From Cyclina sinensis (taxonomy: Eukaryota; Mollusca; Bivalvia; Venerida; Veneridae): DNA of 64,000 nt. Shown here one piece after another: positions 44,926 through 55,630 of the stretch. The DNA lies in the NCBI GenBank assembly GCA_012932295.1, contig JAAONU010000006.1, positions 22,089,453-22,153,452 on the forward strand. Reading direction: 5' to 3'. A model generated the notes under the pieces. That model was not told where the DNA came from and searched no databases. It was given only the letters and a program-made list of their open reading frames with translations. The position numbers and the translations under genes were made by a program. Within the stretch, counting starts at the first letter, position 1. Every line of letters starts with the position of its first letter.

Positions 44926-45058
44926 TTTTTCCCTGACTTTTCACTAACTTTTCTGGATTTTTATTTTTCACTGACCAATTTTCAAAATTCCCTGACAATT
45001 CCCTGACCTTGAAAAAAAATCAAATTTCCCTGACTTTTCAAGTCCCCTGGCAACCCTG
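44926..45058 (-). mobile_element. Solo hAT-like terminal region
   Basis: Read inward from 45058 it starts CAGGGTTGCCAGGGGACTTG, and five to six CCCTGAC or TCCCTGACTTTTC motifs follow, the pattern of a hAT terminal inverted repeat with subterminal binding sites. No matching left end or 8-bp duplication was found, so only one end survives or the partner is too diverged. Confidence 0.55.
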
Positions 45059-45169
45059 CCAGATCTTATATTAACTCAAGTATTGTACAAGTCTGATTAA
45101 ATTCAAATCAAAAATGAAGCTGCTATTGTGCAGACAAGGTCTAAATAGTTAATTTTGGCACTTTCAGGG

Positions 45170-45947
45170 GCCATTACTCTGGAACCAATAATGCAATATG
45201 GCAATTTGAAGAAAGGAACCAAGATCTTATGGTAATAAAAGTGAAGATCAGACCAAAATTAAGACCACTAGAGTGCAGAAAAGCTTTTATCATAACTTGA
45301 CCTAGTGACCTAAATTTCAAAGTCACATGACCCAGTTTCAAACTTGACCTAGATATCATCAAGATAAACATTTTGACAAAGCTTGAAGAAGATCGAGCAA
45401 AATTAAGACTACTACAGTGCGGACAAGCTTTTTCTATAATTTGACCTAGTGACCTAGTTTTCAAGGTCACATAACCCAGTTTCGAACCTGACCTAGATAT
45501 CATTGAGATAAACATTCTGACCAAGCTTGAAGAAGATGGGACCAAAATTAAGACCGCTAGAGTGCAGACAAGCCTTTTCTAAAATTCGAACTAGTTACCT
45601 TGTTTTCAAGGTCACATGACCCAGTTATGAACTTGACCTAGATATCATTGAGATAAACAATCTGACCAAGTTTGAAGAAGATCGGACCAAAGTTAAGACT
45701 GCTAGAGTGCGGACAAGCTTTTTCTATAATTTGACCTAGTGACCTAGTTTTAAAGGTGAGACGACCCAGTTATGAACTTGGCCTAGATGTCATTGAGATA
45801 AACATTCTGACCAAGTTTAAAGAAGATTGCACCAAAATTAAGACCGCTAGAGCGCGGACAACAATTGTGAACGGACGACGGATGGATGATGGACAAAAGG
45901 CGATCACAAAAGCTCACCCTGTCACTATGTGACAGGTGAGCTAAAAA
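45170..45947 (+). mobile_element. A-type element with variant tail, head missing
   Basis: ~137-bp units: 'agaccgctagagtgcagacaagc', 'tttttctataatttgacctagtgacctag', 'caaggtcacatgacccagttt', 'gacctagatatcattgagataaacattctgaccaag'. It ends GGACGACGGATGGATGATGG and the tail CACCCTGTCACTATGTGACA then GGTGAGCTAAAA. The stem CTGTCAC/GTGACAG replaces the usual CTGAGCAC/GTGCTCAG. No head is visible on the left. Confidence 0.65.
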
Positions 45948-46074
45948 GAAAACTGGCAGCAAATGCCCGCCTACTTTACATGTATTCCCTCCAACTCAAA
46001 AACTTAATGAAACCTCTGAATAGTAACACTTAGTTTATAAAAAATACTTTACTTCAGTGGTAGACTAGTGCTAT

Positions 46075-46500
46075 CACTAAGACTGCTTCAGAACTGAGGA
46101 AGTTATTAGTAACAGAATACTTTGTAATAGAAATAGAAATAGAGATATGGTTGTGAGCAATTAAAGATAGTTGTTTTTTGTATATTGCATTTCCTTTCAC
46201 TGTGTTGACCATTGTATGAAGTTGCATTGAATTCCAACCATCAGTTTTCAAGTTATTCTCCAAACAAGGAAAACCAACAAAGTGCAATAACCATGCAAAT
46301 ACTGAAGTTCAAGTTATGGCTCTTGCACACTGCACTTCCTGTCATTGTGCTTGACCACTGTATGAATTGCACTGATTTCCAACCATTACTTTTCAAATTA
46401 TACTCAGGACAAGGAAATTGCAACAGACCGCCCAATCACCGGGTGATTCCTATATACCCCCCCCACCCCCACCCCTCAAAATTTGTTTAGGGGGTGTAAT
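46075..46500 (+). repeat. Family B element, second copy
   Basis: The leader CTTCAGAACTGAGGAAGTTA is followed by two core units ('tgtatgaagttgcattga', 'caagttattctccaaacaagg'), then the end ACAGACCGCCCAATCACCGG and CCTATATACCCC with a C-rich tract. It is shorter than 9051-9830 (two against four units), showing core copy-number variation. Confidence 0.75.
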
Positions 46501-46651
46501 AAATGAATCATTCTCAAACAACAATGAAATAACAGTTGCTGATTCTCTTCCATTTTCCAACGTAATGCTGGAAGGTAATTCTTCTAATTTTTTCAGATTT
46601 TAACATTAGCAAACCAACAGATTAAAATATACATTAGACCTGTCCACAGAC

Positions 46652-46868
46652 AGATAACCACAGTTCTTGATGGAATAGAATTCTTTGAACAACTTTGGTA
46701 GAGCTTCATGCAAGGAATATCCCAGGCATGTTTTGTCAATGCTGGTTTGGCTGTTACGGAGAAGTCGTTCAAGTCAAATTGTTGATGACACACGACAGAC
46801 GCTGATGGAGGCTGGACAATCAACAATCCCAAAAGCTCATCCTGAGTAGTGCTCAGGTGAGCTAAAAA
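46652..46868 (+). mobile_element. A element, 3' fragment
   Basis: Last unit only: 'agttcttgatggaatagaattc', 'ggtagagcttcatgcaagg', GATGACACACGACAGACGCT and the tail TCATCCTGAGTAGTGCTCAG then GTGAGCTAAAAA. Truncated on the left at about the start of the unit. 46869-46945 beyond it is a G-rich stretch without features. Confidence 0.7.
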
Positions 46869-46996
46869 TATTGGGGTGGGGGGTTTAACAGGGGGACCCA
46901 TGCAGAGGGGACTGGGAGGAGGGGGGATACTTACTGACTCCATGTTAATTATAATAGTTTATTTCTAGCTTTAAGAAGTTTTTTTCCTATATATAA

Positions 46997-47681
46997 CAGA
47001 CCTGTTTACCCCATTTTGGCCCTATCAGTATTTGTTTTAGCCATTCATCAGTAGTTTCATTGTCTGTCAGTAGTTTCTTTTTTAAACTGTGCTAATGGTA
47101 AATTTAAATCAGCAATCAGTCCACTAATAATAACTTCTGCCTATATGATCAAGTCAGTTGACACAGAAGACTTGGACATGAATGTTGTTATAGACTTGTT
47201 ACTCCTTTTTAAATTTGAATACTCCAAGTGAATTTTACCTTTCAACATGCCATTTACAATCATTCAGCCCGCCATGTGCACAGGAAAAATCACAATGACA
47301 AACATTTCAATTTACGAAGCACTCTCATTTTGCTGAGCGAGATAAACAAGCAAACTAGGTGTCATTGGGATTGCTGTCACTTGTAAGCACGCTAAGCGAA
47401 TGACAGTGTCAGTGAAACATTTCTTTGTATGTAGTCTTATAATTCTGCGAGCTTTTTTGCTTTTTACTATGGACCTGTTCCTCCACTTCATTTTCAAAGT
47501 TACGTTTGGCTCACCTGGGTACCTAAATGCCTAAGCATCTTCTAAACTATGATTATTTAATTATCAAAAAGGAATCATTTACCAGAGCAGAAGCAAATAA
47601 AAAAACATATTTTTCTGCCACTTTACATATTGCGGAATTTCTTTTCAAAATACGGCGAATCCGTAGCAGTAAATGGATCTG
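46997..47681. mobile_element. hAT-like element with 6-bp target duplication (685 bp)
   Basis: Left end CAGACCTGTTTACC; right end inward CAGATCCATTTACT (10 of 14). ATATAA flanks both sides exactly (46991-46996 and 47682-47687), and removal restores D sequence. The target is itself AT-repetitive, so the duplication length could be misread. A 61-codon minus-strand frame (47312-47497) with MKMKWRNRSIVKSKKARR is open, but its family was not recognised. Confidence 0.6.
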
Positions 47682-48057
47682 ATATAAATATAATCTAATT
47701 CAAGTAACTCCAGGGGTGGGGCTAACTTTGATCCAAGAGACATGGACACCAAAAATCTTTTGCAGTGGTCTTGCTGGTGATCAAGTATTCTAAGTCTGAA
47801 TGTAATATCTTTGACTCTTTTTTGAGAAATGGATATTACAAAAAGGATAACCAAGAAATTTTAAGGTTAAAAAAGGGGCATAACTTAGCAAAATAATTAG
47901 AGGGTTATCTGCCCTTGAGAAATGGTGTCAAATTTTGATAGTGAACATGTATTCTTAATTTGAAGTAAATAGCTTTGTTAGTTTCTGAGGAATGGACCTT
48001 AACTAAAAGGTTAACCAACACCGATGCTGATGGCGACACTGACGAGGGGGTCATGAC

Positions 48058-48791
48058 CAGGGCTCCCGAAAACCGAAAATTTGCCGGTTTTGACCGAATT
48101 TTATCTCTATGGACCGATTTTGATGTCCAAAAGTTCTTAAAAAATCGGTCCAGATAATTAAAAAAAAAAAATAAAGCTGTCTAACTTTTTCAAAAAACAG
48201 TCAAAATCTGATACCAAAACCTCAATTGATTGCTAATCCGGTACTTCACACCTATCATAAAACCATAAAACTGTCACTGTTGCCCGCGGCAATTATCACC
48301 AATTAACTTGTAAACAAGTAAAAGTGTGCTTGATTTGCAGCCGGCCAATCGATTAAAGTTGACCGGCTCAAACTGTGAAATATAATTTCATCGAAATCAT
48401 ACTCCCCGCAGCGGTTACTTCCCCTGATCAGTACAGAAAACAGGTAAAGTAGAAAAGCGTGACGTAACCGGTGCGAGGAGTGTGCATGAAAATAGGCGAT
48501 AACTGTCGTCTGCTTAATTTCATTAAGGGCTTAATAGTAACTGTAGTGGCTAGCTGCAGCACAAAGCACACTTTAAAATATCAGTGACTAGTTTGACGTT
48601 GTAAAATTAGCTCTCTAATTCTACTTTCGCTTTGAAAAACACATATTTTCGCGACGTCAACACTATCATAACTCAAATTGTTCTTTGCCCATAAATCATT
48701 TCTATTTTTTTGTTGGTTCTTGGTCTCGGGGGAGGGGAGGGGGGGTCGAAGTTCTCGGACCGATTGAGATTTCAAAATTTTAGGAGCCCTG
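48058..48791. mobile_element. hAT-like MITE with 8-bp target duplication (734 bp)
   Basis: Left end CAGGGCTCCCGAAAA, right end inward CAGGGCTCCTAAAAT, a perfect 9-bp core. GTCATGAC lies immediately outside on both sides (48050-48057 and 48792-48799). The uninterrupted D phrase at 55583 reads GAGGGTCATGACAGTAGCTC, confirming the empty site. GTCATGAC is itself a palindrome, as often preferred by hAT elements. No coding region was recognised; the internal sequence includes CCGGTTTTGACCG and CCGGCCAATCG motifs. Confidence 0.9.
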
Positions 48792-48827
48792 GTCATGACA
48801 ATTGCTCCACTTTTTTCTTTGAGCTAA

Positions 48828-49582
48828 TTATGAACCTGTATAATTCTAGTCATGATGAACCAGTAACCAGAGGACAGAGACTGAGTATTTCTTAATACCT
48901 ATTGTTTCCCCAATAATTGGTGCCCCCTTAAAGGTATTTTATAGAAGAAAATCTTACCTCAATGTATTTAATATCCAGCAAAAACAAAAACAAAAATTTA
49001 GTGTTTCAATTCAGAAGCCCCCTTTGAAAAAAAATGCATGCCCCCAGAGGCTCCAACAGGAAAAAAAATACGTTAGCTGGTTTTTGTTAATTACATTCAC
49101 ATTTTCTCTTATTTTCAATGAAAGTTCAATTTAAAAACCTACTTTAGCATAAGTATCTTCAAAACAGAAATGTTTCTTTCATCAATTCCAAAATCACAGT
49201 GGTTACTAAAGAGAACTGAAATGTGAATGTGAAACATAAAATCACCTTAACTGATAAAATCTTATACTTGTGGCTGTTTATAGCTACATATTAAACCACT
49301 CAATTAAATCAGCATCAATTTCAAATATCACTTGTCTAATCTAATTTAGTTACAGGAATTACAAAATGAAACAAGAAGGCCATGATAACCAATATATTGC
49401 ACCAAAGACAAAACAAATCATAAGTATAAAATAATTAAAGTTATCTCTGAAAGTGATTTATATCCCCAAAGAGCGATTTGATAAACAAGTATGGAATATA
49501 GTAATTTGGAATGCTCACCCATGTTTTTATTGGTGATATGTCATACATATGTACACATATATATATTTTTTTTTAACAATGC
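48828..49582. other. No clear feature; eroded A head near 49372
   Basis: AT-rich. ACAAGAAGGCCATGATAACC at about 49372 is an eroded A head with nothing behind it. A minus-strand donor-like GAG|GTAAGATTTT at about 48954 has no matching acceptor. Confidence 0.4.
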
Positions 49583-50013
49583 CAGGCTGTCCAGCACCTT
49601 CTGACAAAAAATTAGGGCAAATTTTAGGGCAAAATCTAAGAAATTTTAGGGCTAAAATATGGAATTTTAGCGGACATAATAGAAATTCTTGGGCTAAAAT
49701 TTGAAATTTTGTACCTATACTATGGCCCCAAAAGACCAAGATATGGGCTTGAATAAATGGATCCACTGGTCAAATGCCTTTAACTGCCTACTCTGAATAA
49801 GAAGAGCTAAAAAACTACATTAAAACATTATTAGAATGAAAACATTTTCAAAGTTATAAATATGTTTATAACAAAAGACAAAAATAGGAATTTAAGTAAA
49901 AAAAGGGCATTTTTTTTTTAATTCCCTTTGAATTTTTCTTTTTTTTCAAGAATTTTAGCCTAACTGAAAAAAAAAATGATTTTTTAGGAATTTTAGGGAC
50001 GCCGGACAGCCTG
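49583..50013. mobile_element. hAT-like short element, target duplication unclear (431 bp)
   Basis: Left end CAGGCTGTCCAGC; right end inward CAGGCTGTCCGGC (12 of 13). Subterminal repeats AATTTTAGGGC and the reverse occur on both sides. AATGC lies next to the left end and, one base away, at the right (AAATGCAT), so a 5-bp duplication with one extra base is possible but not clean. Confidence 0.6.
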
Positions 50014-50118
50014 AAATGCATATTTTTCATTGAAATATTGGAATAATAACTATTATTTTGAGACTGAAGTGCTAATAGTAAATTGTGTGATGTTGTAAAG
50101 TATAATTATGATATAAAA

Positions 50119-50868
50119 CAAGTGGGCGATGATGGCCCTCAATCGCTCACATGAGTTCATTGACAGTAGGTCTGCTGTTAAGCAGTATTTCATTTTTTAA
50201 TTAAAGATATGTAGCTGCCTACAAACCAAGTATATAAAATATCAGTCAATAAATAAAGGCTCTATGACAGAAAGTAGAAATATCTATTATAAGCTATTGT
50301 GACTTGACCAAGTGACCTCAAACCTCACCCATGGGTAGAGGTCCACGCAAGGAACCTACATACTGAATATCAAATACATTGGTCTTTAAATGAAGGCTCT
50401 ATGACGTACTGTAAATGGATCTTTTTTTAACCTCTGTAACTTTTAACCTTATCTGATAATTTGAAAAAGCTTGATAAAGCTTGCTTCATGCCAAATTTTA
50501 AATTACTAGGCCTTGTGGTTTCAGACAAGAAGATTTTTAAAGATTTTCTTCTATACTCTATTTAAAACTTGTGACCCTCAAGCAGCTATGATTTGAACAA
50601 ACTTGGCAGAGGTCCACTAGACATTGCTACATACCAAATCTGAAGTCTCATAAGCCTATGTTAAATCAATTGACCCCTGGGATGGGGCAAATTTGACTTC
50701 AGGGGTATAAGTTGAAATTACTTGGTAGAAGTCCACTAGACATTGCTACATACCAAATCTTAAGGTTCAGGGTCTTGTGGTTTCAGACAAGAAGATTTTC
50801 AAAGTATTCCCTATATAAGCCTATGTAAAATTAATTGAGCCCTGGTGGGGCTAAATTTGACCCCAGAT
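50119..50868 (+). mobile_element. A element (type-1 head), 3'-truncated
   Basis: The head CAAGTGGGCGATGATGGCCC has damaged pairing in the left arm and is followed by TCAATCGCTCACATGAG and the GTCTGCTGTTAAGCAG module. It breaks off after 'ttgaccccagatgttaac' with no tail. Confidence 0.65.
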
Positions 50869-51112
50869 GTTAACAAAAAGCGGATAAGCTTTCTTAAGCA
50901 TTTTTAGACAAAATGGCGGCTCCCATTTAAAATTGTGAGCGATTTTATTTGATGAGAGTTGCTTCTGACATTAGTTCATGAAGAGGTTTTGTGTTGCTTT
51001 TATAAAGCAGGTATCGATAAGAATACCGGTACTTTTTGGAGCAGTATTTACCGGTACTTTTTAGAATAAATTTTGATACAAATACTGGTACCGGGTTTCA
51101 GTATCCAAGCCT
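50869..51112. other. Possible hAT-like terminal region (51010-51112)
   Basis: Repeated ACCGGTACTTTTT motifs at 51023, 51049 and nearby, ending AGTATCCAAGCCTA at 51112. This resembles subterminal repeats and a TAGGCTTGGATACT terminus (read inward), but no partner end was found. Confidence 0.35.
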
Positions 51113-51400
51113 AGTTATGGTCTTTTAGCAAAATTTAATAATTTGACCTTGATGGTCAAGATCATTCTTAAGATCAAGGTAATACTGGAATTGTTCAACA
51201 TATCAGTTTTGTCATACAAATGAAAGTGTTGTTTTGTCCAAGTAAGAATCAAATATGTATATAAATGACAAAGATTTGACAATTTTAGCAAAAATCATTA
51301 ATCTGACCTTGATAGTGAAGGTTTTTTTTTTTTAAGTCCAAATACTTGAATTATTCAACATGTTGGTTTTGTCCAAGTATGATTTGAATTCAACCATAAA
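51113..51400 (+). repeat. Family H fragment
   Basis: Two eroded H units ('agcaaaatttaataatttgaccttgatggtcaag', 'gtcatacaaatg...ttttgtccaag') without the H end. Confidence 0.6.
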
Positions 51401-52375
51401 TAACAATGAAAAAACACCCCCACCATAAAAAAATCTGGATCTCAACACCACAAATGAAGTTGAAAATTAATGACATCCTAAACAACAACAAAAAAGCTAA
51501 AGTTATAACATTTCACAATATTTTCTTTACTGTACCTATAACAATTTTGTCACTTACAATATCTATTTTGTAACCTTGGGACATAAATTCTGATTAGTTT
51601 GATTATGTAGACACTTTACAATAAAGTACAGTTAGATTATGTGCAGTTAACAAAACTATTTTGACCTGCAAATGAATAGGCATAGACCTCTTTTTTGCAA
51701 AGAAATTCATAAATAAACCTGTTTTAAAGTTTGCATTAAGATTTCTTTTACATTATGTAATGGCATGTACAGACTTTACAATCAATGTGCAAAATAAACT
51801 TCAGCTTCAATTTTATGAAGTTTTCTTGCATCTTGCACCAGAGAGTACCTGGCTTTATACTAGTACCTTTTTAAGCACCCACTTCTCGAACTTACTAAGC
51901 CCCCTGTTCAATACAGCCCAGCATCAGCTATTACTGTTATAAGTTTTTTTCAGCCACTTTTTTTTCTGTTTCCAAAGGCTATCTCATTGGATGAAGCACA
52001 TTATGGTGACATGCAGGGGAGGTTCCAAAAGGGGGACTCCTCTTGGTCATTGAATTTTTTTTTTTCCTTTTAATACTTTAAAAAATATTGTTTACCTTGA
52101 GATTTAGGAATTATATTATAACATTGATTTTTCGGAATTCTATTTTTTAAACTATAACTAAGGCTGTAAGGGTACTCCATGAAATGGTATATCGCAATTC
52201 TAAATGCTCTCTTCACAATATGGTGCTAGCAAGTCATGGTATGGGTATGGTAAGGCATGGTATTATACATGTACTGATCAGTCATATTAGGGAGGTTAAA
52301 CCAGGTTAACACTCTAGTTTTCTCAGTGCTTTGATAATAAATTAAAAGCTAAGTCAAACAAGAGCCTAATTGAAA
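51401..52375. other. No feature seen
   Basis: Single-copy-looking, AT-rich. The 60-codon frame at 51760-51942 carries no recognisable motif and no splice-bounded exon was seen. Confidence 0.4.
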
Positions 52376-53305
52376 ACTAGAATGCCCATGGGCAGCATGT
52401 CAAGCCTACCAATGAAAAACTGCCAATTGGGATGGGACAGTGATATGGAAACTGTGGAAAGATGATGACGGAAGGACAAGGCAAGCCTAAAAGTTGTCTC
52501 TTTCAGGGAGCGTAACATATGTATCACAGTATTTTCAAATTCTTCCATGCATGGAGAAGTAATGGCCAAAACAAGGTATATCATCACAAAATTTTGGGCC
52601 TTTGAGCTGTCCCTGTGACCTTGACCTCTGAGCTAAGAATCTGGATCTTGCATGCTACATACTGTCTTATCAAGGTGAACAAATCTGCCAAGGTGTTGTA
52701 AAATCCTTCATTGCATTGAGAAATTATGGGCCGGACAAGGTCTATCATCAAAATTTTTTACCTTTGAGCTCTGGCACTGTTACCTTGAGCTGGGAACCTG
52801 GGTCTTGCACACAACTCACCGTCTCATCAAGGTGAACAAATCTGCCAAGGTGTTTGAAAAAACTTCCATGCAGGGAGAAGTAATGGCCCAGACAAGGTCT
52901 ATCATAAAATTTGGGACCTTTAACCTGGCACTGTGACCCTGCCCTTTGGGCTTGGAACTTTGATTTTGCACGCGACAAACCAACTCATCAGGTTGACCAA
53001 AAGTGCCGAGGTATTTCAAAATCCTTCAATTCACAGATAAGCACTGACAACGTCTTTAATCAAAATTTGGGACCTTTGACCTGGTACTTTGACCTTGCCC
53101 TTTGAGCTGGGAACTTGGATTTTGCATGCGACAAACAAATCATCAGGTTGAACAAATGTGCCAAGGTATTTCAAAATCCTTCAATTCACAATGAAGTTAT
53201 TGCCCAGACAAGGCAATCTGGATGGACTGACGGGCGCACGTACATATACCAAACTGTGGTACCAAATGTGATGACTATGTCCAGCTTGCCCAAGCTGGCT
53301 AGACA
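52376..53305 (+). mobile_element. Family E element: Helitron-like tail with CTAG
   Basis: The head has the perfect palindrome TGCCCATGGGCA (52383-52394). The core has about four ~155-bp units ('gaccttgacctttgagctggg', 'cttgcatgcgacaaac', 'caaggtgaacaaatctgccaaggt', 'gcagggagaagtaatggcc', 'gacaaggtctatcat'). The tail is CCAGCTTGCCCAAGCTGG (53281-53298), an 8-bp perfect stem, followed at once by CTAG (53299-53302) and A-rich sequence. A hairpin followed by CTRR is the classical Helitron 3' signature, making E the clearest Helitron-like end here. There is no Rep/helicase frame. Overlapping 60-87-codon frames on both strands are repeat by-products. Confidence 0.75.
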
Positions 53306-53486
53306 AAAAAAACATTATTTCACAAACACACCTTTTTCATTTAAGGGCCATAACTCAGCCAAAAAATCAATCAACTGAAAAACCCATGAGATATTCCCAG
53401 GTACTTGAGGTACCTTTCAATCCTATAACATTTCATTCAAATTCCTTCAGTAGTATAAGAGTAGTCCAGACAAACTTTAAGAATAA
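53306..53486. other. Eroded repeat fragment
   Basis: Contains 'aagggccataactcagcc' and 'ttcattcaaattccttcagtagt', phrases in the style of other tandem cores, but has no boundaries. Confidence 0.35.
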
Positions 53487-55212
53487 CAAGAGGGCCATGA
53501 TGGCCCTGTATCGCTCACCTGAGTATGACTGCTTTAAACAAAGTTGCTATGGACCTGGTTATTTGACCCCAGATGACATATATTCGAACTTGACCTAGAA
53601 ATTATTGAAACAATCTCTTTGACAAATTTCAAGTTTATTTGTACTGAAAATGTTACCTCTAGAGTGTTAACAAGATTTTTCCATATTTGGGGTCTATGAC
53701 CTAGTTTTTGACCCCAGATTACCCATATCCAAACTTGAGCAACAAATCATCAAAACAACCTTTCTGACAAATTTCCAGGACATTTGGACTGAAAATGTAC
53801 CCTCTAGATTGTTTACAAAGTTTTTCGATATTTGGGCTCTGTGACCTAGATCTTTCGACTCCAGATGACCCATATTCAAATTTGACCTAGAAACCATAGA
53901 ATTAAGCTTTCTGACAAATTTCCAGGTTATTTGGAATTAAAATGTTACCTCTAGAGTGTTAACAAGGTTTTTCCATATTTGGGCTCTGTGACCTAGTTTT
54001 TGACCCAAGATGACCCATACTCCAACTTGAGCTAGAAATCATCAAGAAAACCTGTCTGACAAATTTCCAGGATATTTGGACTGAAAATGTAACCTCTGGA
54101 GTGTTCAAAAGTTTTTTACATATTTGGACCATGTGACCTAGTTTTTGATCCCAGATGACCCATATCCAAGTCTGAGCTAGAAATCATTGAAACAATCTTT
54201 CTGACAAATTTCAAGGATGTTTGGACTAAAAATGTAACCTCTAGAGCATTAACAAGGTTTTTCTACTTTCGGGCTCTGTGACCTAGTTTTTGACCCCAGA
54301 AAACCTGTGTTCAAAACTAAGCTAGAAATCATCGATAGAACCTTTCTGACAAATTTCCAGGTTATTTGGACTGAAAATGCTACCTTTGGAATGTTAACAA
54401 GGTTTTTCCATATTTGGACTCTGTGACCTAGTTTGTAATTCCAGATGACCCATATTCGAACCATATCTAGAAATCCTCAATGCAACTTTTCTGACAAATT
54501 TCCAGATTATTTGGGCTGAAAATGTAACTTCTAGAGCGTTAACAAGGTTTTTCAATATTTGGGCTCTGTGACCTAGTTTTTGACCCCAGTTGACCCATAT
54601 TTGAACTTGACCTAGAAATTGTCAAAGCAACCTTTCTGACAAATTTCCAGATTATTTGGGCTGAAAATGTAACCTCTAGAGTGTTAACAAGGTTTTTCAA
54701 TATTTGGGCTCTTTGACCTAGTTTTTGACCCCAGATGACCCATATTTGAACTTGACCTAGAAATTGTCAAAGCAAACTTTCTGACAAATTTCCAGATTAT
54801 TTGGGCTGAAAATGTAACCTCTAGAGTGTTAACAAGATTTTTCTATTTTCGGGCTCCGTGACCTAGTTTTTGAACCCAGAAGTCCCATATTTGAACTTGA
54901 GCTAGAAATCATCAATAGAACCTTTCTGACAAATTTCCAGGATATTTGGACTGAAAAAGTAGCTTCTAGAGTGTTAACAAGGTTTTTCTATATTTGGGCT
55001 CTGTGACCTAGTTTTCCAACCCTGATAACCCATGTTCGAACTCGTCCGAGATATCAATGAAACAAACAACCTGTTTCATGACAATTGAGGCAAAAATGTG
55101 ACCACTAGAGTGTTAACAAACTAATTGTGGACAGACGGACGGACGGACGGATGACGGACAAAAGGTGATCAGAAAAGCTCACTCTGTCACTACGTGACAG
55201 GTGAGCTAAAAA
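53487..55212 (+). mobile_element. A element (type-2 head) with variant tail
   Basis: The head CAAGAGGGCCATGATGGCCC is followed by GTATCGCTCACCTGAGTATG, then about ten ~145-bp type-2 units and the microsatellite at 55134-55159. The tail CACTCTGTCACTACGTGACA then GGTGAGCTAAAA uses the same alternative stem as 45947. The head keeps CACCTGAG while the tail has GTGACAGGTGAG, so head and tail match only over CTCACCTG, which suggests that the 3' end was exchanged. Confidence 0.75.
55134..55159 (+). repeat. (ACGG)n microsatellite of an A element
   Basis: GACGGACGGACGGACGGATG, just before the variant tail. Confidence 0.9.
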
Positions 55213-55630
55213 TCCTTAAAGGGTCATAGCTTTGACAAAATCATTGTGCTGGAAAATGCCGATGATGCACAACTAGACTTTGTACTGATCATTCCTGTAA
55301 AGTTTGGATGAAATCTGACCAGTAGGTTTTGCTGAGTAGTCTGGACAAGTTTTGTGACGGATGGACGAACAGACAGAGGATGGGAAGTGAGCACTTTATG
55401 TTGCACAAAAAAAGGGGCATTATTTTGTAAAAATAAATTTTAGGGAAATCTGCCCTTTAGAAATTCAGACATTTTGATAGTGAACATGTATTCTGAATTT
55501 GAAAGAAATAGCTTTGATTGTTTCTCAAAAATATGACCTTTACGAAAAGGTTAGCCAGTGCTGACATTGATGCCGACAAGAGGGTCATGACAGTAGCTCC
55601 ACTTATTTCTTCAGAAAGTTGAGCTAATAA
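55213..55630 (+). repeat. Family D element, fragment with tail
   Basis: 55213-55400 has 'gggtcatagctttgac' core phrases and a GACGGATGGACGAACAGACA tract. 55400-55630 matches the D end: 'gaaatctgccctttagaaatt', 'ctttgattgtttctcaaaaat', AGAGGGTCATGACAGTAGCT and the tail TCCACTTATTTCTTCAGAAA then GTTGAGCTAATAA. It provides the empty-site sequence for the insertion at 48058. Confidence 0.6.

Larger units (their letters stand above)
46946..48827 (+). repeat. Family D element split by two hAT-like insertions
   Basis: D sequence is found at 46946-46996, 47682-48057 and 48792-48827. Joining these across the duplicated target sites gives the same order as the copy at 9840-10120, followed by a longer core with 'aggggcataacttagcaaaataat' units. 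The tail is GCTCCACTTTTTTCTTTGAG then CTAA, a partly decayed hairpin. Confidence 0.65.

Noticed and set aside
44693..45058. A complete hAT-like element between 44693 and 45058
   Set aside because: The left motif matches the right terminal repeat poorly and no target duplication is present; only the right end was annotated.
46593..46943. 116-codon minus-strand frame beginning MESVSIPPPPSPL
   Set aside because: It reads antisense through a C-rich tract and an A-element tail, and its Pro-rich start is the complement of a G-rich run.
48940..49010. Minus-strand donor-like GAG|GTAAGATTTT with LDIKYIE before it
   Set aside because: The upstream sequence is a TTTTTG repeat without an AG acceptor, so no exon can be bounded.
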